A DNA stretch of 64,000 nt from RUG100 sp050953425 (lineage in GTDB: Bacteria; Bacillota; Clostridia; Peptostreptococcales; Anaerovoracaceae), in the NCBI GenBank assembly GCA_050953425.1, contig JBMNMQ010000005.1, positions 124,001 to 188,000 of the forward strand. Reading direction: 5' to 3'. The position numbers and the translations under genes were made by a program. A model generated the notes under the pieces. The model was not told where the DNA came from. It was given only the letters and a program-made list of their open reading frames with translations, and did not search any database. Shown here one piece after another: positions 34,282 to 42,580 of the stretch (positions are counted from its first letter, which is position 1; every line of letters begins with the position of its first letter).

Positions 34282-35070
34282 ATGTCAAAAGGCGAACTCA
34301 CCAAAAAGCGCATCGCAGCTTCTTTCAAGAAACTCATGGAAGTCAAGCCCTTCGACAGCATCACGGTCAGCGATATCACCTCGGACTGCGGTCTCAACCG
34401 CCTGACGTTCTACTATCACTTTGAGGATAAATATGCGCTGCTGAACTGGATCTACAACAACGAGATTATTCTCACTTTCAAGAACAACCTCAACCAGATC
34501 TCCTGGACAGAGAATCTGCAGGAGGTTCTCGAAATCATCATACGCGACCGCAATTACTACCGCAATGCGCTGGCTTACGACAACAAGGAATTCCGGCGCT
34601 ACATGCATGAGGCGGTGATCAACCTCTTTACCGACATCATCAACGACTGGGTCGGCGAGCAGTACATCGATCAGGAGGACAGCCGCTTTGTATCCAAGAT
34701 CTTTGCCTACGGCGTCGTCGGCATGGTGGTCGAGTGGGTGGAAAACGATATGCCGGAATCACCGGAGCGGATGGTTGAATATATCCGCAATCTCTCCGAG
34801 GACATCAAGCTGATCGCCATCACGCGCTACTTCAAGAGCACGCTGGAGGGCGAAGAAGGGGAAGCCGATGCCGGGGAGACCGCCGGGGCAGCTGCCGGAG
34901 AAGCTGCGGAGAAAGACGCGGCAGACAGAGCGGAGCCGACGGACGGCAGGGGCGGCCCGGCCGCGGAGCCGGAGCGGAAAGGCAGCGGCGGTGGATCGGA
35001 TCAGAACAAGTCAATCAGTGCAGGCAATTCTGCAGAAAGGATAAATCATGTACAAGACAATCAAGTATGA
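34282..35070 (+). CDS. TetR-family (DhaS-like) regulator with a low-complexity C-terminal tail
   Basis: Residues 1-60 hold the TetR-type helix-turn-helix (KRIAASFKKLMEVKPFDSIT, then SDITSDCGLNRLTFYYHFED). Residues 60-190 resemble the ligand domain of the DhaS group (YRNALAYDNKEFRRYMHEAV). The last 70 residues are an Ala/Glu/Gly-rich tail (AGETAGAAAGEAAEKDAADR) without predicted fold, which is not usual for the family. The gene overlaps the crotonase start by 23 bases, so the two are co-expressed and the protein may control acyl-CoA metabolism. GGGAGG precedes the ATG. Confidence 0.87.
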   Translation: MSKGELTKKRIAASFKKLMEVKPFDSITVSDITSDCGLNRLTFYYHFEDKYALLNWIYNNEIILTFKNNLNQISWTENLQEVLEIIIRDRNYYRNALAYDNKEFRRYMHEAVINLFTDIINDWVGEQYIDQEDSRFVSKIFAYGVVGMVVEWVENDMPESPERMVEYIRNLSEDIKLIAITRYFKSTLEGEEGEADAGETAGAAAGEAAEKDAADRAEPTDGRGGPAAEPERKGSGGGSDQNKSISAGNSAERINHVQDNQV

Positions 35071-35824
35071 AGTTAAAGACGGTATTGCTTATGTGACCGT
35101 GGCCCGTCCCAAGGCGATGAACGCTCTGAACGAGGAAGTGCTCGGGGAACTGTACGACGCCTTCACGGCGTTTGAAGAAGACGACGCAGCCCGGGCGGCG
35201 ATCGTCACCGGCGAGGGCAAGGCCTTTGTGGCCGGTGCCGATATCGCCGAGATGAGCGAACTGGGCACCGTTGGCGGACGCCGGATGATGACGGCCGGCC
35301 ACCGTGTGATGAACAAGATGGAAGCGATCGAAAAGCCGATCATCGCCGCCGTCAACGGCTTCGCCCTCGGCGGTGGCTGCGAACTGTCGATGGCCTGCGA
35401 CATCCGCATCGCCTCGGAAAAGGCCAAATTCGGCCAGCCCGAAGTCAACCTCGGCATCATCCCCGGTTTCGGCGGCACGCAGCGTCTGCCGCGTCTCGTC
35501 GGCAGAGGCATGGCGAAAAAGCTGATCATGACCGCGGACATGATCGATGCGCAGGAAGCGTACCGCATCGGTCTCGTCGAGCAGGTTGCTGCGCCGGATG
35601 AACTGATGGCCGCAGCCGAAAAGCTGGCGAAAAAGATCATGTCCAAGGCGCCGCTGGCGGTCGGCGCTGCCAAGAAAGCGATCAACACCGGCTATGACAT
35701 GGACATCAAGAGCTCGAGCCAGCTGGAGATCGAGACCATGGCGACGCTCTTCGGTTCCGAGGATAAGAAGGAGGGCATGGCGGCCTTCCTGGAAAAGCGC
35801 GACGCAAAATTCCAAAATAAATAG
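35048..35824 (+). CDS. crt: Enoyl-CoA hydratase / 3-hydroxybutyryl-CoA dehydratase (crotonase)
   Basis: The 258-residue protein has the crotonase fold with both catalytic Glu residues (GGGCELSMACD and FGQPEVNLGIIPGFGG) and the oxyanion-hole segments (FVAGADIAEM; GFALGGG). In butyrate-forming anaerobes this enzyme interconverts 3-hydroxybutyryl-CoA and crotonyl-CoA. Crotonyl-CoA is also what the 4-hydroxybutyrate cluster at 40,253-45,134 leads to. AAAGGAT precedes the ATG, within the TetR gene. Substrate range cannot be read from the sequence. Confidence 0.92.
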   Translation: MYKTIKYEVKDGIAYVTVARPKAMNALNEEVLGELYDAFTAFEEDDAARAAIVTGEGKAFVAGADIAEMSELGTVGGRRMMTAGHRVMNKMEAIEKPIIAAVNGFALGGGCELSMACDIRIASEKAKFGQPEVNLGIIPGFGGTQRLPRLVGRGMAKKLIMTADMIDAQEAYRIGLVEQVAAPDELMAAAEKLAKKIMSKAPLAVGAAKKAINTGYDMDIKSSSQLEIETMATLFGSEDKKEGMAAFLEKRDAKFQNK

Positions 35825-35950
35825 GGCGGGAACAGCGCCGATTTATCCCGGCAGCAGTTCGAGCGGCGCCGGGGCTTTTGCGGACGGCACGACAGCCGGC
35901 GCGCGGCAATATTACGAACGGCACCCGGAATTCTGTTTTAAGAAGCTTGC

Positions 35951-35985
35951 ATACCGACCTCACCTGCGGCGGGGTCGGTATTTTT
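35951..35985 (+). terminator. Terminator after crotonase gene
   Basis: A 9-bp stem ATACCGACC/GGTCGGTAT with a 13-base loop runs into five T residues. It lies about 130 bases after the crt stop codon. Confidence 0.8.
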
Positions 35986-36163
35986 GCGGTCGTTGTCGAG
36001 AACAGCTGCGCATTTTGCTTTCCGTACCGCGGCGGCTGTTCTCCGGACGGAGAGCCTGTATTTGAACCTGTCGGCGCTGTTTTTATCAGGCCGATGCGGC
36101 ACTGGGATGCAGAAGGCGATGCTCGTTAAGGGTTCATTAATTTACTGTAACATCAAAAAATAG

Positions 36164-36191
36164 TTGTCATAGTTAAAAAATGTAATATAAT
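36164..36191 (+). promoter_or_regulatory. Strong promoter of the surface-protein gene
   Basis: TTGTCA (36,164-36,169) and a consensus TATAAT (36,186-36,191) are 16 bases apart, in an unusually A+T-rich patch of this G+C-rich region. The leader is about 90 bases. Confidence 0.75.
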
Positions 36192-36289
36192 GATAAAGTT
36201 GGTACAATTATTAATGTGGTGTTTCAAAAAGTTGGAGAGCTGCACCTTAATATCTATTGAGTTCAGTGAATAGGAGGGAATTCAGCAAG

Positions 36290-38632
36290 ATGCATTTTCC
36301 AGTGAAAAAAGAGCTGAGGCGGCTCGGCATGCTGGTCATGGCGGCGCTGACGCTGCTGATGCTGCCGGCTGCGCTGCCGGAAGTGACGCATGCGGGCAGC
36401 GATATCTCGGCGACGAATGTGACCGCGTTGACGATCGACAAGGGAGCTTCGGCAGAGCAGCCCATAACCAACTGGGCCGTGCTCAGCGTTCACCTCGAGT
36501 TCAGTGAGGATGCGGAGGGAGCGGCCGATATCCGCGACGGAGATACGATCCGGGTCTCATGGCCGACAAAAAACGGGAATGGCGACGCGTATCTCGCCGG
36601 ACAGTATCAGACCGACATTCCCGTAAAGCTGCAGGGCTCCGATACGGTGATCGCTACGGCAAAAGTCACCTCGGGCGGAGCAGTGATCACCTTCAATAAG
36701 GAGGTTGAGCAGTATCAGCATGTGAAGGGCTATCTGAATTTTAAAGCTCAAGTGATTAAAAAGAACAGCAGTGACAGTACTTCGCAGGCAGTCATCGAAT
36801 CCGGCCGTCAGTCACAGACCGTGTATGTGAAAGACAGCGGCAGCAGTCCGACCAAATTCAGCAGTAAATCGGGAAAATTCGCCGAAGATGAAAATGGGGG
36901 AACCGACTATACGAAGGCCAGCTGGTGGATTGTCGTCAATCGCAATGCTGCACAGGTGACCGGGCCCGTCAAAGTCGTCGACAAGATGCCGAAGGCACTG
37001 TCGAATCCAACCTTTACAGATGTTTCCGTCTATTGCCAGTACGGGACTTCTCCGGTAGCCGGTGCAGGCGGCGATGGTAAATGCAGGAAGTTTCTGCAGG
37101 AACTTGGTGTGACAATCAGTTACGATACCAGTAACAGTGACTACAATACTCTGACGCTTACTTTCCCGGCGTCGGCTTTTTCCAGAAACATAGACGGTAC
37201 TGAGACACCGGTCTGCTTTGCGTTTACGCTCAGCACCGAGGTCGATCAGTCAAAGCTGTCCGCCGGGCGCGACGAGAATAACTCGACGCCGGTGCGCAAT
37301 AATCTGGAAACGACATATACTATCAACAGCGAAACGGAGACGACCGAGACGACTTCCTCGACGCTGCGTATTTATTATGCGGATGCCGGTGCCGAGGGCG
37401 TGCCGAAGGGAATGATCCGCATCACCAAGGTCGTGGACGGAACGACGGTTCCGATCGAAGGCGTCACATTTAAGGTCGAAAAGCTGGACGGAGAAAACGG
37501 CAGCCCCGTTTCCGGCTGGTATGAGGATACAGACGGCAGCCGGAAGGACTCGGTCAGCATCAAGACCGACACAAACGGCATCGCCGAACTGGCAAATCTC
37601 GACGACGGCTATTATCAGCTGACCGAAGTGGCGGCAGAAAGCCCGGACTGGGTGGTTGCGACGACCCAGAAAGTGCAGGTACATCTGCAGGGAGACACCG
37701 GCAGCGGCGTCACGATCAGCAACCGTATCAGGAGCACCGACATTACGGCGCAGAAAGTCTGGCAGACTGCCGACGGCAGTGCGGATCTCAGCGTGCATCC
37801 GACGATATACTTTAAACTGTATCGTGCCGTCAGCGGCGGGGAACCGCAGCCGGTGGACACGGAGCTGAAAAAGCTGGAAAACGGCGTCACGACGGCCGTC
37901 TGGTCCGATCTCCCGGAGACCGACGAGCATGGCAATGCCTACACCTATTCCGTCGTCGAAGTCGATGAGAACGGCAATGATTTTGTGCCGGACGGATACA
38001 CGAAGAAGGAAGACGGCCTGACAGTGACGAACACCCGGGAGACGACGAGCATCTCCGCCTTCAAGACATGGCTGCAGAGCGATGGCGAGACACCTGATAC
38101 GGACGAGCACCCGACCATCTGGTTCAAGCTGTATCGCACGATCGGCGACCAGGAAACAGCCGAAGAGGTTCCGGGCGCGGAGATCAAGCAGCTGGAAAAC
38201 GGCACCGACGAGGTGACCTGGACGGATCTTCCCACGTACATCTGCGAAGAGGGATCGGACACGCCGCTGCAATGCCGTTACAGCGTCAGGGAAACCGACG
38301 AGAACGGCGAGGACTTTGTGCCGCAGGGCTTTACAAAGCTGGAAGACGGTTTGACGGTGACGAACACCAGAAAGCCGAGCAAGTATGCGCCGGTCATTAA
38401 CCCGGATCAGACATCCGGCGGCTCATCGGGATCAAAGAAGACGGCGAAAACGACGAAGAGCTCCAAAAACTCTCCGGTGACCACGGCGTCTGCGGACTCC
38501 GGCTGGTCGGCAGCAAACAACGGTGCGGTCAGTACCGGCGACGACAGCATGCCGCTTGTTCCGGCTCTGATTGCCGGCGCGGCGCTGTGCATACTGCTGC
38601 TGGCGGCCGGAGCGAGGAAGAAACGCACCTGA
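36290..38632 (+). CDS. Cell-wall-anchored surface protein with Cna_B domains
   Basis: The product, about 780 residues, has a signal peptide (RRLGMLVMAALTLLMLPAAL, cleavage near THAGS). An adhesin-like N-terminal half follows, with ISATNVTALTIDKG and a TKASWWIVVNRNAAQVTGPV segment like fibrinogen/collagen-binding folds. Next are three Cna_B-type beta domains (starting near MIRITKVVDG, DITAQKVWQT and SISAFKTWLQ), a Ser/Lys/Thr-rich wall spacer, and a C-terminal sorting signal (VSTGDDS, hydrophobic helix, RKKRT). The motif VSTGD differs from LPxTG but matches the xTGD type common in Clostridia. The Cna_B domains end in TVTNTR repeats. TAGGAGGG precedes the ATG. A role in adhesion is inferred. 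Confidence 0.87.
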   Translation: MHFPVKKELRRLGMLVMAALTLLMLPAALPEVTHAGSDISATNVTALTIDKGASAEQPITNWAVLSVHLEFSEDAEGAADIRDGDTIRVSWPTKNGNGDAYLAGQYQTDIPVKLQGSDTVIATAKVTSGGAVITFNKEVEQYQHVKGYLNFKAQVIKKNSSDSTSQAVIESGRQSQTVYVKDSGSSPTKFSSKSGKFAEDENGGTDYTKASWWIVVNRNAAQVTGPVKVVDKMPKALSNPTFTDVSVYCQYGTSPVAGAGGDGKCRKFLQELGVTISYDTSNSDYNTLTLTFPASAFSRNIDGTETPVCFAFTLSTEVDQSKLSAGRDENNSTPVRNNLETTYTINSETETTETTSSTLRIYYADAGAEGVPKGMIRITKVVDGTTVPIEGVTFKVEKLDGENGSPVSGWYEDTDGSRKDSVSIKTDTNGIAELANLDDGYYQLTEVAAESPDWVVATTQKVQVHLQGDTGSGVTISNRIRSTDITAQKVWQTADGSADLSVHPTIYFKLYRAVSGGEPQPVDTELKKLENGVTTAVWSDLPETDEHGNAYTYSVVEVDENGNDFVPDGYTKKEDGLTVTNTRETTSISAFKTWLQSDGETPDTDEHPTIWFKLYRTIGDQETAEEVPGAEIKQLENGTDEVTWTDLPTYICEEGSDTPLQCRYSVRETDENGEDFVPQGFTKLEDGLTVTNTRKPSKYAPVINPDQTSGGSSGSKKTAKTTKSSKNSPVTTASADSGWSAANNGAVSTGDDSMPLVPALIAGAALCILLLAAGARKKRT

Positions 38633-38791
38633 AAAGCGGCACTGCGTGCCCGCTGCACTGCTGACTGCCCGGCGGGCAAAGGCGCAGAGATGCTGCAGAT
38701 AAGGCACCGCATGAAGGTGCGGCATCGCCGGGCCGCAGGCCCGGGCAGGCACTGAAAGCCGTATAAAGCGCCGGATCATTGAAAAGAAAAG

Positions 38792-38828
38792 AACAGGAGA
38801 ATCCGAAACGGGTTCTCCTGTTTCGCTT
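38792..38828 (-). terminator. Terminator of thiN (minus strand)
   Basis: A 10-bp stem AACAGGAGAA/TTCTCCTGTT (38,792-38,801 with 38,813-38,822) has T-rich flanks, best on the minus strand where TTCTTTTC follows. It may also stop transcripts from the surface-protein gene. Confidence 0.7.
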
Positions 38829-38851
38829 TATCTGGTCGAGAGCACCCTGCT

Positions 38852-38946
38852 CCGCCCGGCAGCGGTCGGTCGGATGGCTGTTATCCGCCCGGCAGCGGTC
38901 AGTCGGATTGCTGTTATCCGCCCGGCAGCGGTCAGTCGGATGGCTG
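38852..38946. repeat. Three 33-bp tandem repeats overlapping the 3' end of thiN
   Basis: Units at 38,852-38,884, 38,885-38,917 and 38,918-38,946 (the last partial) share the core CCGCCCGGCAGCGGTC followed by GTCGGAT and GCTGTTAT. The third unit contains the thiN stop codon and last codons, so the array grew from the gene end outward. Confidence 0.93.
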
Positions 38947-39738
38947 CGGATCTCTGGACAGCATCACCAGCAGGGTGCCGTGGGCGACGGCCAGGTACGC
39001 TTCGTCGGCAGTGAATTCGTTGCTGACGCCGAGGGGAAAGTCGGAGGTCAGCTCGGCGTCCTCGAGCGGATATTCGACGCCGCGGGCGCAGACGCCGGTA
39101 CAGCGGTCGGAATGCGAGAGCAGCGACAGCTTCCAGCCGGGGCGGGCCGGCAGCAGCATTTCGTCATCGACCAGCGCCATGATTACGTTGCAGCTGTCGA
39201 CCAGCATCACCGAGATGCCGTCGCGGGCGGCGGCGGCAATGGTCTGCAGGTTGGCGACGGTGTGGTCGGCGCGGCCGCCGGTGCCGCCGATGAGAAGGAT
39301 CTGCCGGAAGCCGAGGCCGGCCGCATAATCGATGCAGAGCGCGGTATCGGTCTTGTCCTTTTTGGCCGGCAGACGGATCAGACGGATGCCGTCGGCGGTG
39401 ACGGCTTCCGCGGCGTCCCGCCAGTCCGGCGGGCAGGTGCGGTCGGCGGCCGGCTGCGAAGAGCATGGCCGGGTATCGGGGCTTTCAGAATCCGGCTGCG
39501 CAGAGGCCGGCCGGGCCCCGGCCGCTTCCCGCGCCGGTGCGCCGCTCTGCTCCGCGGGCCGCCGGCGCGAGGAATCAAAGTCGCCGAGAACGACATCGGG
39601 GCGGATGTCTTCGGCCGCGGCGAGATCCCAGCCGCCGTCCGCGCAGATGACAAAAGCATCGTCGGGATCGACGAGATCGCGGATCCTGCCGAGCAGGCAG
39701 GAAGTGATGATCAGACATTTCTTTTCCGAGTAAATCAT
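38932..39738 (-). CDS. thiN: Thiamine diphosphokinase with a roughly 50-residue low-complexity insertion
   Basis: The protein transfers pyrophosphate from ATP to thiamine. Family motifs are ICADGGWDLAAAEDIRPDVV and LGDFDS near the start, KDKTDTALCIDYAAGLGFRQ and LIGGTGGRADHTVANL in the middle, and the C-terminal beta domain (SDFPLGVSNEF). Between GDFDS and IRLIRLPAKKDKTDT lies an Ala/Pro/Ser-rich stretch of about 50 residues (SGAPAREAAGARPASAQ) that family members do not have. The ATG at 39,738 begins the conserved part (MIYSEKKC) but has no ribosome-binding site; it lies 6 bases after a TATAAT box, so the message may be leaderless. Confidence 0.87.
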   Translation of the reverse strand: MIYSEKKCLIITSCLLGRIRDLVDPDDAFVICADGGWDLAAAEDIRPDVVLGDFDSSRRRPAEQSGAPAREAAGARPASAQPDSESPDTRPCSSQPAADRTCPPDWRDAAEAVTADGIRLIRLPAKKDKTDTALCIDYAAGLGFRQILLIGGTGGRADHTVANLQTIAAAARDGISVMLVDSCNVIMALVDDEMLLPARPGWKLSLLSHSDRCTGVCARGVEYPLEDAELTSDFPLGVSNEFTADEAYLAVAHGTLLVMLSRDPQPSD

Positions 39739-39744
39739 AGGGGT

Positions 39745-39772
39745 ATTATAGCGCGTTTTCAGAATAATGCAA
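39745..39772 (-). promoter_or_regulatory. thiN promoter immediately before the start codon
   Basis: On the minus strand TTGCAT and TATAAT (39,745-39,750) are 16 bases apart. Transcription should begin at or within a base or two of the ATG at 39,738. Confidence 0.55.
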
Positions 39773-39786
39773 AGACTATACTGCAC

Positions 39787-39815
39787 TTGAAATAACGGAA
39801 TTCATGGGGTATAAT
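39787..39815 (+). promoter_or_regulatory. Promoter of nfu and probably the 4-hydroxybutyrate cluster
   Basis: TTGAAA (39,787-39,792) and TATAAT (39,810-39,815) are 17 bases apart, a near-consensus promoter. It is back to back with the thiN promoter. Confidence 0.75.
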
Positions 39816-39852
39816 TGGACTTGCAGACAGCTTGAAGCAGGAGGGTTCAACA

Positions 39853-40137
39853 TTGGCAATGGAAGACAAGATTGCAGCGGTCCTGAAGGAAAAGGTCGAT
39901 CCTATTCTGGCGCAGCATTACGGCGGTGCCGTCCTCACTGGTTTCGAAGACGGCGTGGCTTATGTTCGTCTGACCGGTGCCTGCGCACAGTGTCCGTCTG
40001 CGCAGTCAACCATCGAAGAAGTTGTCAATACGGTTCTTACAGCGGAGTGCAAAGAAGTAAAGCGCGCCGAGCTGGACACCTCTGTCAGTGAAGATCTGCT
40101 GGATATGGCGAGGAAGATACTCAACAAAGAGGTTTGA
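39853..40137 (+). CDS. NifU-like C-terminal-domain protein (Nfu, Fe-S cluster carrier)
   Basis: The roughly 94-residue protein is a single Nfu domain with the cluster-binding CxxC in LTGACAQCPSAQSTIEEVV. Two such subunits hold one [4Fe-4S] cluster and pass it to target proteins. A TTG at 39,853 has AGGAGG 8 bases before it and is favoured; the ATG at 39,859 is the other option. It lies 115 bases before abfD, whose product needs a [4Fe-4S] cluster, so a delivery role for AbfD is a reasonable inference. Confidence 0.85.
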   Translation: MAMEDKIAAVLKEKVDPILAQHYGGAVLTGFEDGVAYVRLTGACAQCPSAQSTIEEVVNTVLTAECKEVKRAELDTSVSEDLLDMARKILNKEV

Positions 40138-40252
40138 GTGTCACCTGGCTTTCTTTGGCTGTGCTGACAGCCGCACAAATTTCGTTGAGTTTGGATAATC
40201 CGGTCAACAGGTGCCCGGAAGCATCCAGAAAAGATAAAAGGAGTGATTTTTT

Positions 40253-41728
40253 ATGGCATTAATGACAGGAGCTCAGTACATCGAGAGCTTGAGAAAACTG
40301 AAGACGAGAGTCTACATGTTCGGTGAAAAGATCGACAATTGGGTAGATCATCCGATCATCAGACCTTCGATCAACTGCGTCGCGGTTACATATGACCTGG
40401 CACAGGATCCTCAGTATGCTGACCTGATGACTGTCAAGTCCAGCCTGACCGGCGAAACGATCAACAGATTCGCGCATCTGCACCAGAGCACCGAAGACCT
40501 GAAGAACAAGGTCAAGATGCAGAGACTGTGCGGACAGAAGACCGCCGGCTGCTTCCAGAGATGCGTCGGTATGGACGCGTTCAACGCAACGTTCTCCACG
40601 ACCTACGAAATCGATAAGAAGTATGGCACCAACTATCACCAGAACTTCATCAACTTCCTCAAGATGGTTCAGGAAAAAGACCTGATCGTCGACGGTGCGA
40701 TGACCGACCCGAAGGGCGACAGAGGCAAGAGACCGAGCCAGCAGAAAGACCCGGATCTGTTTGTCCGCATCAAGGAAAGAAGAAAAGATGGTATCGTGGT
40801 CAGAGGCGCGAAGTGCCACCAGACCGGTTCCATCAACTCCCACTGGCACATTGTCATGCCGACACAGGCCATGAAGGAAGAGGACAAGGATTACGCTGTC
40901 GCGTTTGCCTGCCCGTCCGATGCCGACGGCATGTTCATGGTATACGGCAGACAGTCCTGCGATACCAGAAAGATGGAAAAGAACGCTGACATCGACCTCG
41001 GCAACAAGAAGTACGGTGGTCAGGAAGCGCTGGTCGTCTTCGACGACGTCTTCATCCCGAACGAATACATCTTCATGGCCGGCGAATATGACTTCGCGGG
41101 CATGCTGGTTGAGAGATTTGCCGGATATCACAGACAGTCCTACGGCGGCTGCAAAGTCGGTGTCGGCGATGTCCTGATCGGTACGGCGGCTCTGGCTGCG
41201 GAATACAACGGCGCGGACAAGGCTTCCCACATCAAGGATAAGCTGATCGAGATGACGCACCTGAACGAGACGCTGTACTGCTGCGGTCTTGCCTGCTCGA
41301 CAGAAGGTTATCCGACCGAAGCCGGCAACTATCAGATCGACCTGCTGCTGGCCAACGTATGTAAGCAGAACATCACCAGATTCCCGTATGAAATCGTCAG
41401 ACTGGCGGAAGATATCGCCGGCGGCCTGATGGTCACGATGCCGTCCGAAGTCGACTTCAAGTCCGACCTCAAGGTTGGCAGAAACGGCGAAACCATCGGC
41501 GACTACTGCCAGAAGTTCTTCGCGGCTTCCCCGTCCTGCACCACAGAGCAGAGACAGAGAGTCATGAGACTGATGGAAAACCTGTGCCTCGGTTCCGCGG
41601 CTGTCGGCTACAGAACAGAGTCCATGCACGGTGCCGGTTCCCCGCAGGCGCAGAGAATCATGATCCGTCGTCAGGGCAACATCGAGGGCAAGAAAGAGCT
41701 GGCTAAGGCAATCGCCGGCATCAAATAA
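40253..41728 (+). CDS. abfD: 4-Hydroxybutyryl-CoA dehydratase (FAD and [4Fe-4S])
   Basis: The 491-residue protein converts 4-hydroxybutyryl-CoA to crotonyl-CoA by a ketyl-radical mechanism and is oxygen-sensitive. The cluster ligands known in Clostridium aminobutyricum (Cys99, Cys103, His292, Cys299) appear here as Cys100, Cys104, His293 and Cys300, a one-residue shift explained by counting the first Met (CFQRC; GYHRQSYGGC). The FAD region includes KCHQTGSINSHWHIVMP. AAAAGGAG precedes the ATG. Arg is written almost only with AGA, unlike the neighbouring housekeeping genes that use CGC/CGG, which suggests very high expression. Confidence 0.96.
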   Translation: MALMTGAQYIESLRKLKTRVYMFGEKIDNWVDHPIIRPSINCVAVTYDLAQDPQYADLMTVKSSLTGETINRFAHLHQSTEDLKNKVKMQRLCGQKTAGCFQRCVGMDAFNATFSTTYEIDKKYGTNYHQNFINFLKMVQEKDLIVDGAMTDPKGDRGKRPSQQKDPDLFVRIKERRKDGIVVRGAKCHQTGSINSHWHIVMPTQAMKEEDKDYAVAFACPSDADGMFMVYGRQSCDTRKMEKNADIDLGNKKYGGQEALVVFDDVFIPNEYIFMAGEYDFAGMLVERFAGYHRQSYGGCKVGVGDVLIGTAALAAEYNGADKASHIKDKLIEMTHLNETLYCCGLACSTEGYPTEAGNYQIDLLLANVCKQNITRFPYEIVRLAEDIAGGLMVTMPSEVDFKSDLKVGRNGETIGDYCQKFFAASPSCTTEQRQRVMRLMENLCLGSAAVGYRTESMHGAGSPQAQRIMIRRQGNIEGKKELAKAIAGIK

Positions 41729-41742
41729 CCCGAATTTGAATG

Positions 41743-41775
41743 ATAAGCCGCCATGCAGAAGGCTTGGCGGCTTAT
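41743..41775 (+). terminator. Stem-loop after abfD
   Basis: ATAAGCCGCC/GGCGGCTTAT forms a 10-bp stem with a 13-base loop. No T-run follows, so partial termination or mRNA protection is likelier than a full stop. A second stem (CTCTCCGC/GCGGAGAG, about 41,799-41,824) follows. Confidence 0.55.
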
Positions 41776-41898
41776 TGCGTCACGAGGTAGTTCGGTTTCT
41801 CTCCGCTGCGGCCGCGGCGGAGAGGAGCCGCATCCTCCTTTTTCTATCCCCGGCCGGGGGCATGTAACCGGGGAGTATTGCAGGGAGAACAGCAATTC

Positions 41899-42369
41899 AT
41901 GATTTGCGGCGTAAAATTCTGCGGCGGATGCAATCCGCACTACGATCGCGGTGCGGCACTGCGGACACTGCAAAAGGAAGTTCCGCAGGTCCATTTTCGA
42001 ATCGCGCGTGCCGGAGAGACATATGACTTTCTGCTGGTCATCGGCGGCTGCACCAGCTGCTGCCCGGCTTTTTCACAGTACGGTACCCGGCACGGTGTCG
42101 CGAAGATGTGGTCCCGGGATCACATCGAGGGCGTGCGGCAGCAGATCGAAGCGGCAGCACGCAAGGTCGGCGCCGAACAGGGGCGCTGTGAAGCCGACTG
42201 GATGGAAGCGGGCGAACCGTCCGCGGAGCTGATCGGCGGCGACAATTCCTTCGCCAAGGTGCGCGAAGAACTCTACAACACAGGTGTGATCAGCGCCGGT
42301 GAATCTGACGAGGAAAACAGCGACGGCCGCTGGAACGGCTGGCGCACAGACTGGAAAAACAAGCTGTAG
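41899..42369 (+). CDS. Cys-rich protein of unknown function inside the 4-hydroxybutyrate cluster
   Basis: The product has about 156 residues. It begins MICGVKFCGGCNPHYDRGAA and has a second Cys group, VIGGCTSCCPAF, near residue 53. The two groups give a possible metal or Fe-S site. The C-terminal third is hydrophilic and Trp-rich at the end (DGRWNGWRTDWKNK). I do not recognise the family. The ATG at 41,899 is chosen because GGGAGAAC precedes it and the Cys motif starts there. Position between abfD and abfT suggests a role in maturing or protecting AbfD or in electron supply; this is inference only. Confidence 0.75.
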   Translation: MICGVKFCGGCNPHYDRGAALRTLQKEVPQVHFRIARAGETYDFLLVIGGCTSCCPAFSQYGTRHGVAKMWSRDHIEGVRQQIEAAARKVGAEQGRCEADWMEAGEPSAELIGGDNSFAKVREELYNTGVISAGESDEENSDGRWNGWRTDWKNKL

Positions 42370-42580
42370 ACCGGACATGGAATACCGGCTGTGCGGCGGG
42401 ATGCCGCCGGCAGGCGTACGGGACTGCAGTCTGAGCGTGAAAATACCAGGCAGAGCACCCCGGCACCGCTGATCCGCATCGGCGGCACCGCAGACGCGGC
42501 GGAAGCCGGATGCCGAAACGCTTGTCAATCCTAGAAACAATATATATTATCCAATGTTAACGAAAGGTCAGGTAATTGCT

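Noticed and set aside
38779..39795. 338-codon plus-strand frame opposite thiN
   Set aside because: The minus strand encodes a recognisable thiamine diphosphokinase; the plus frame is low-complexity.
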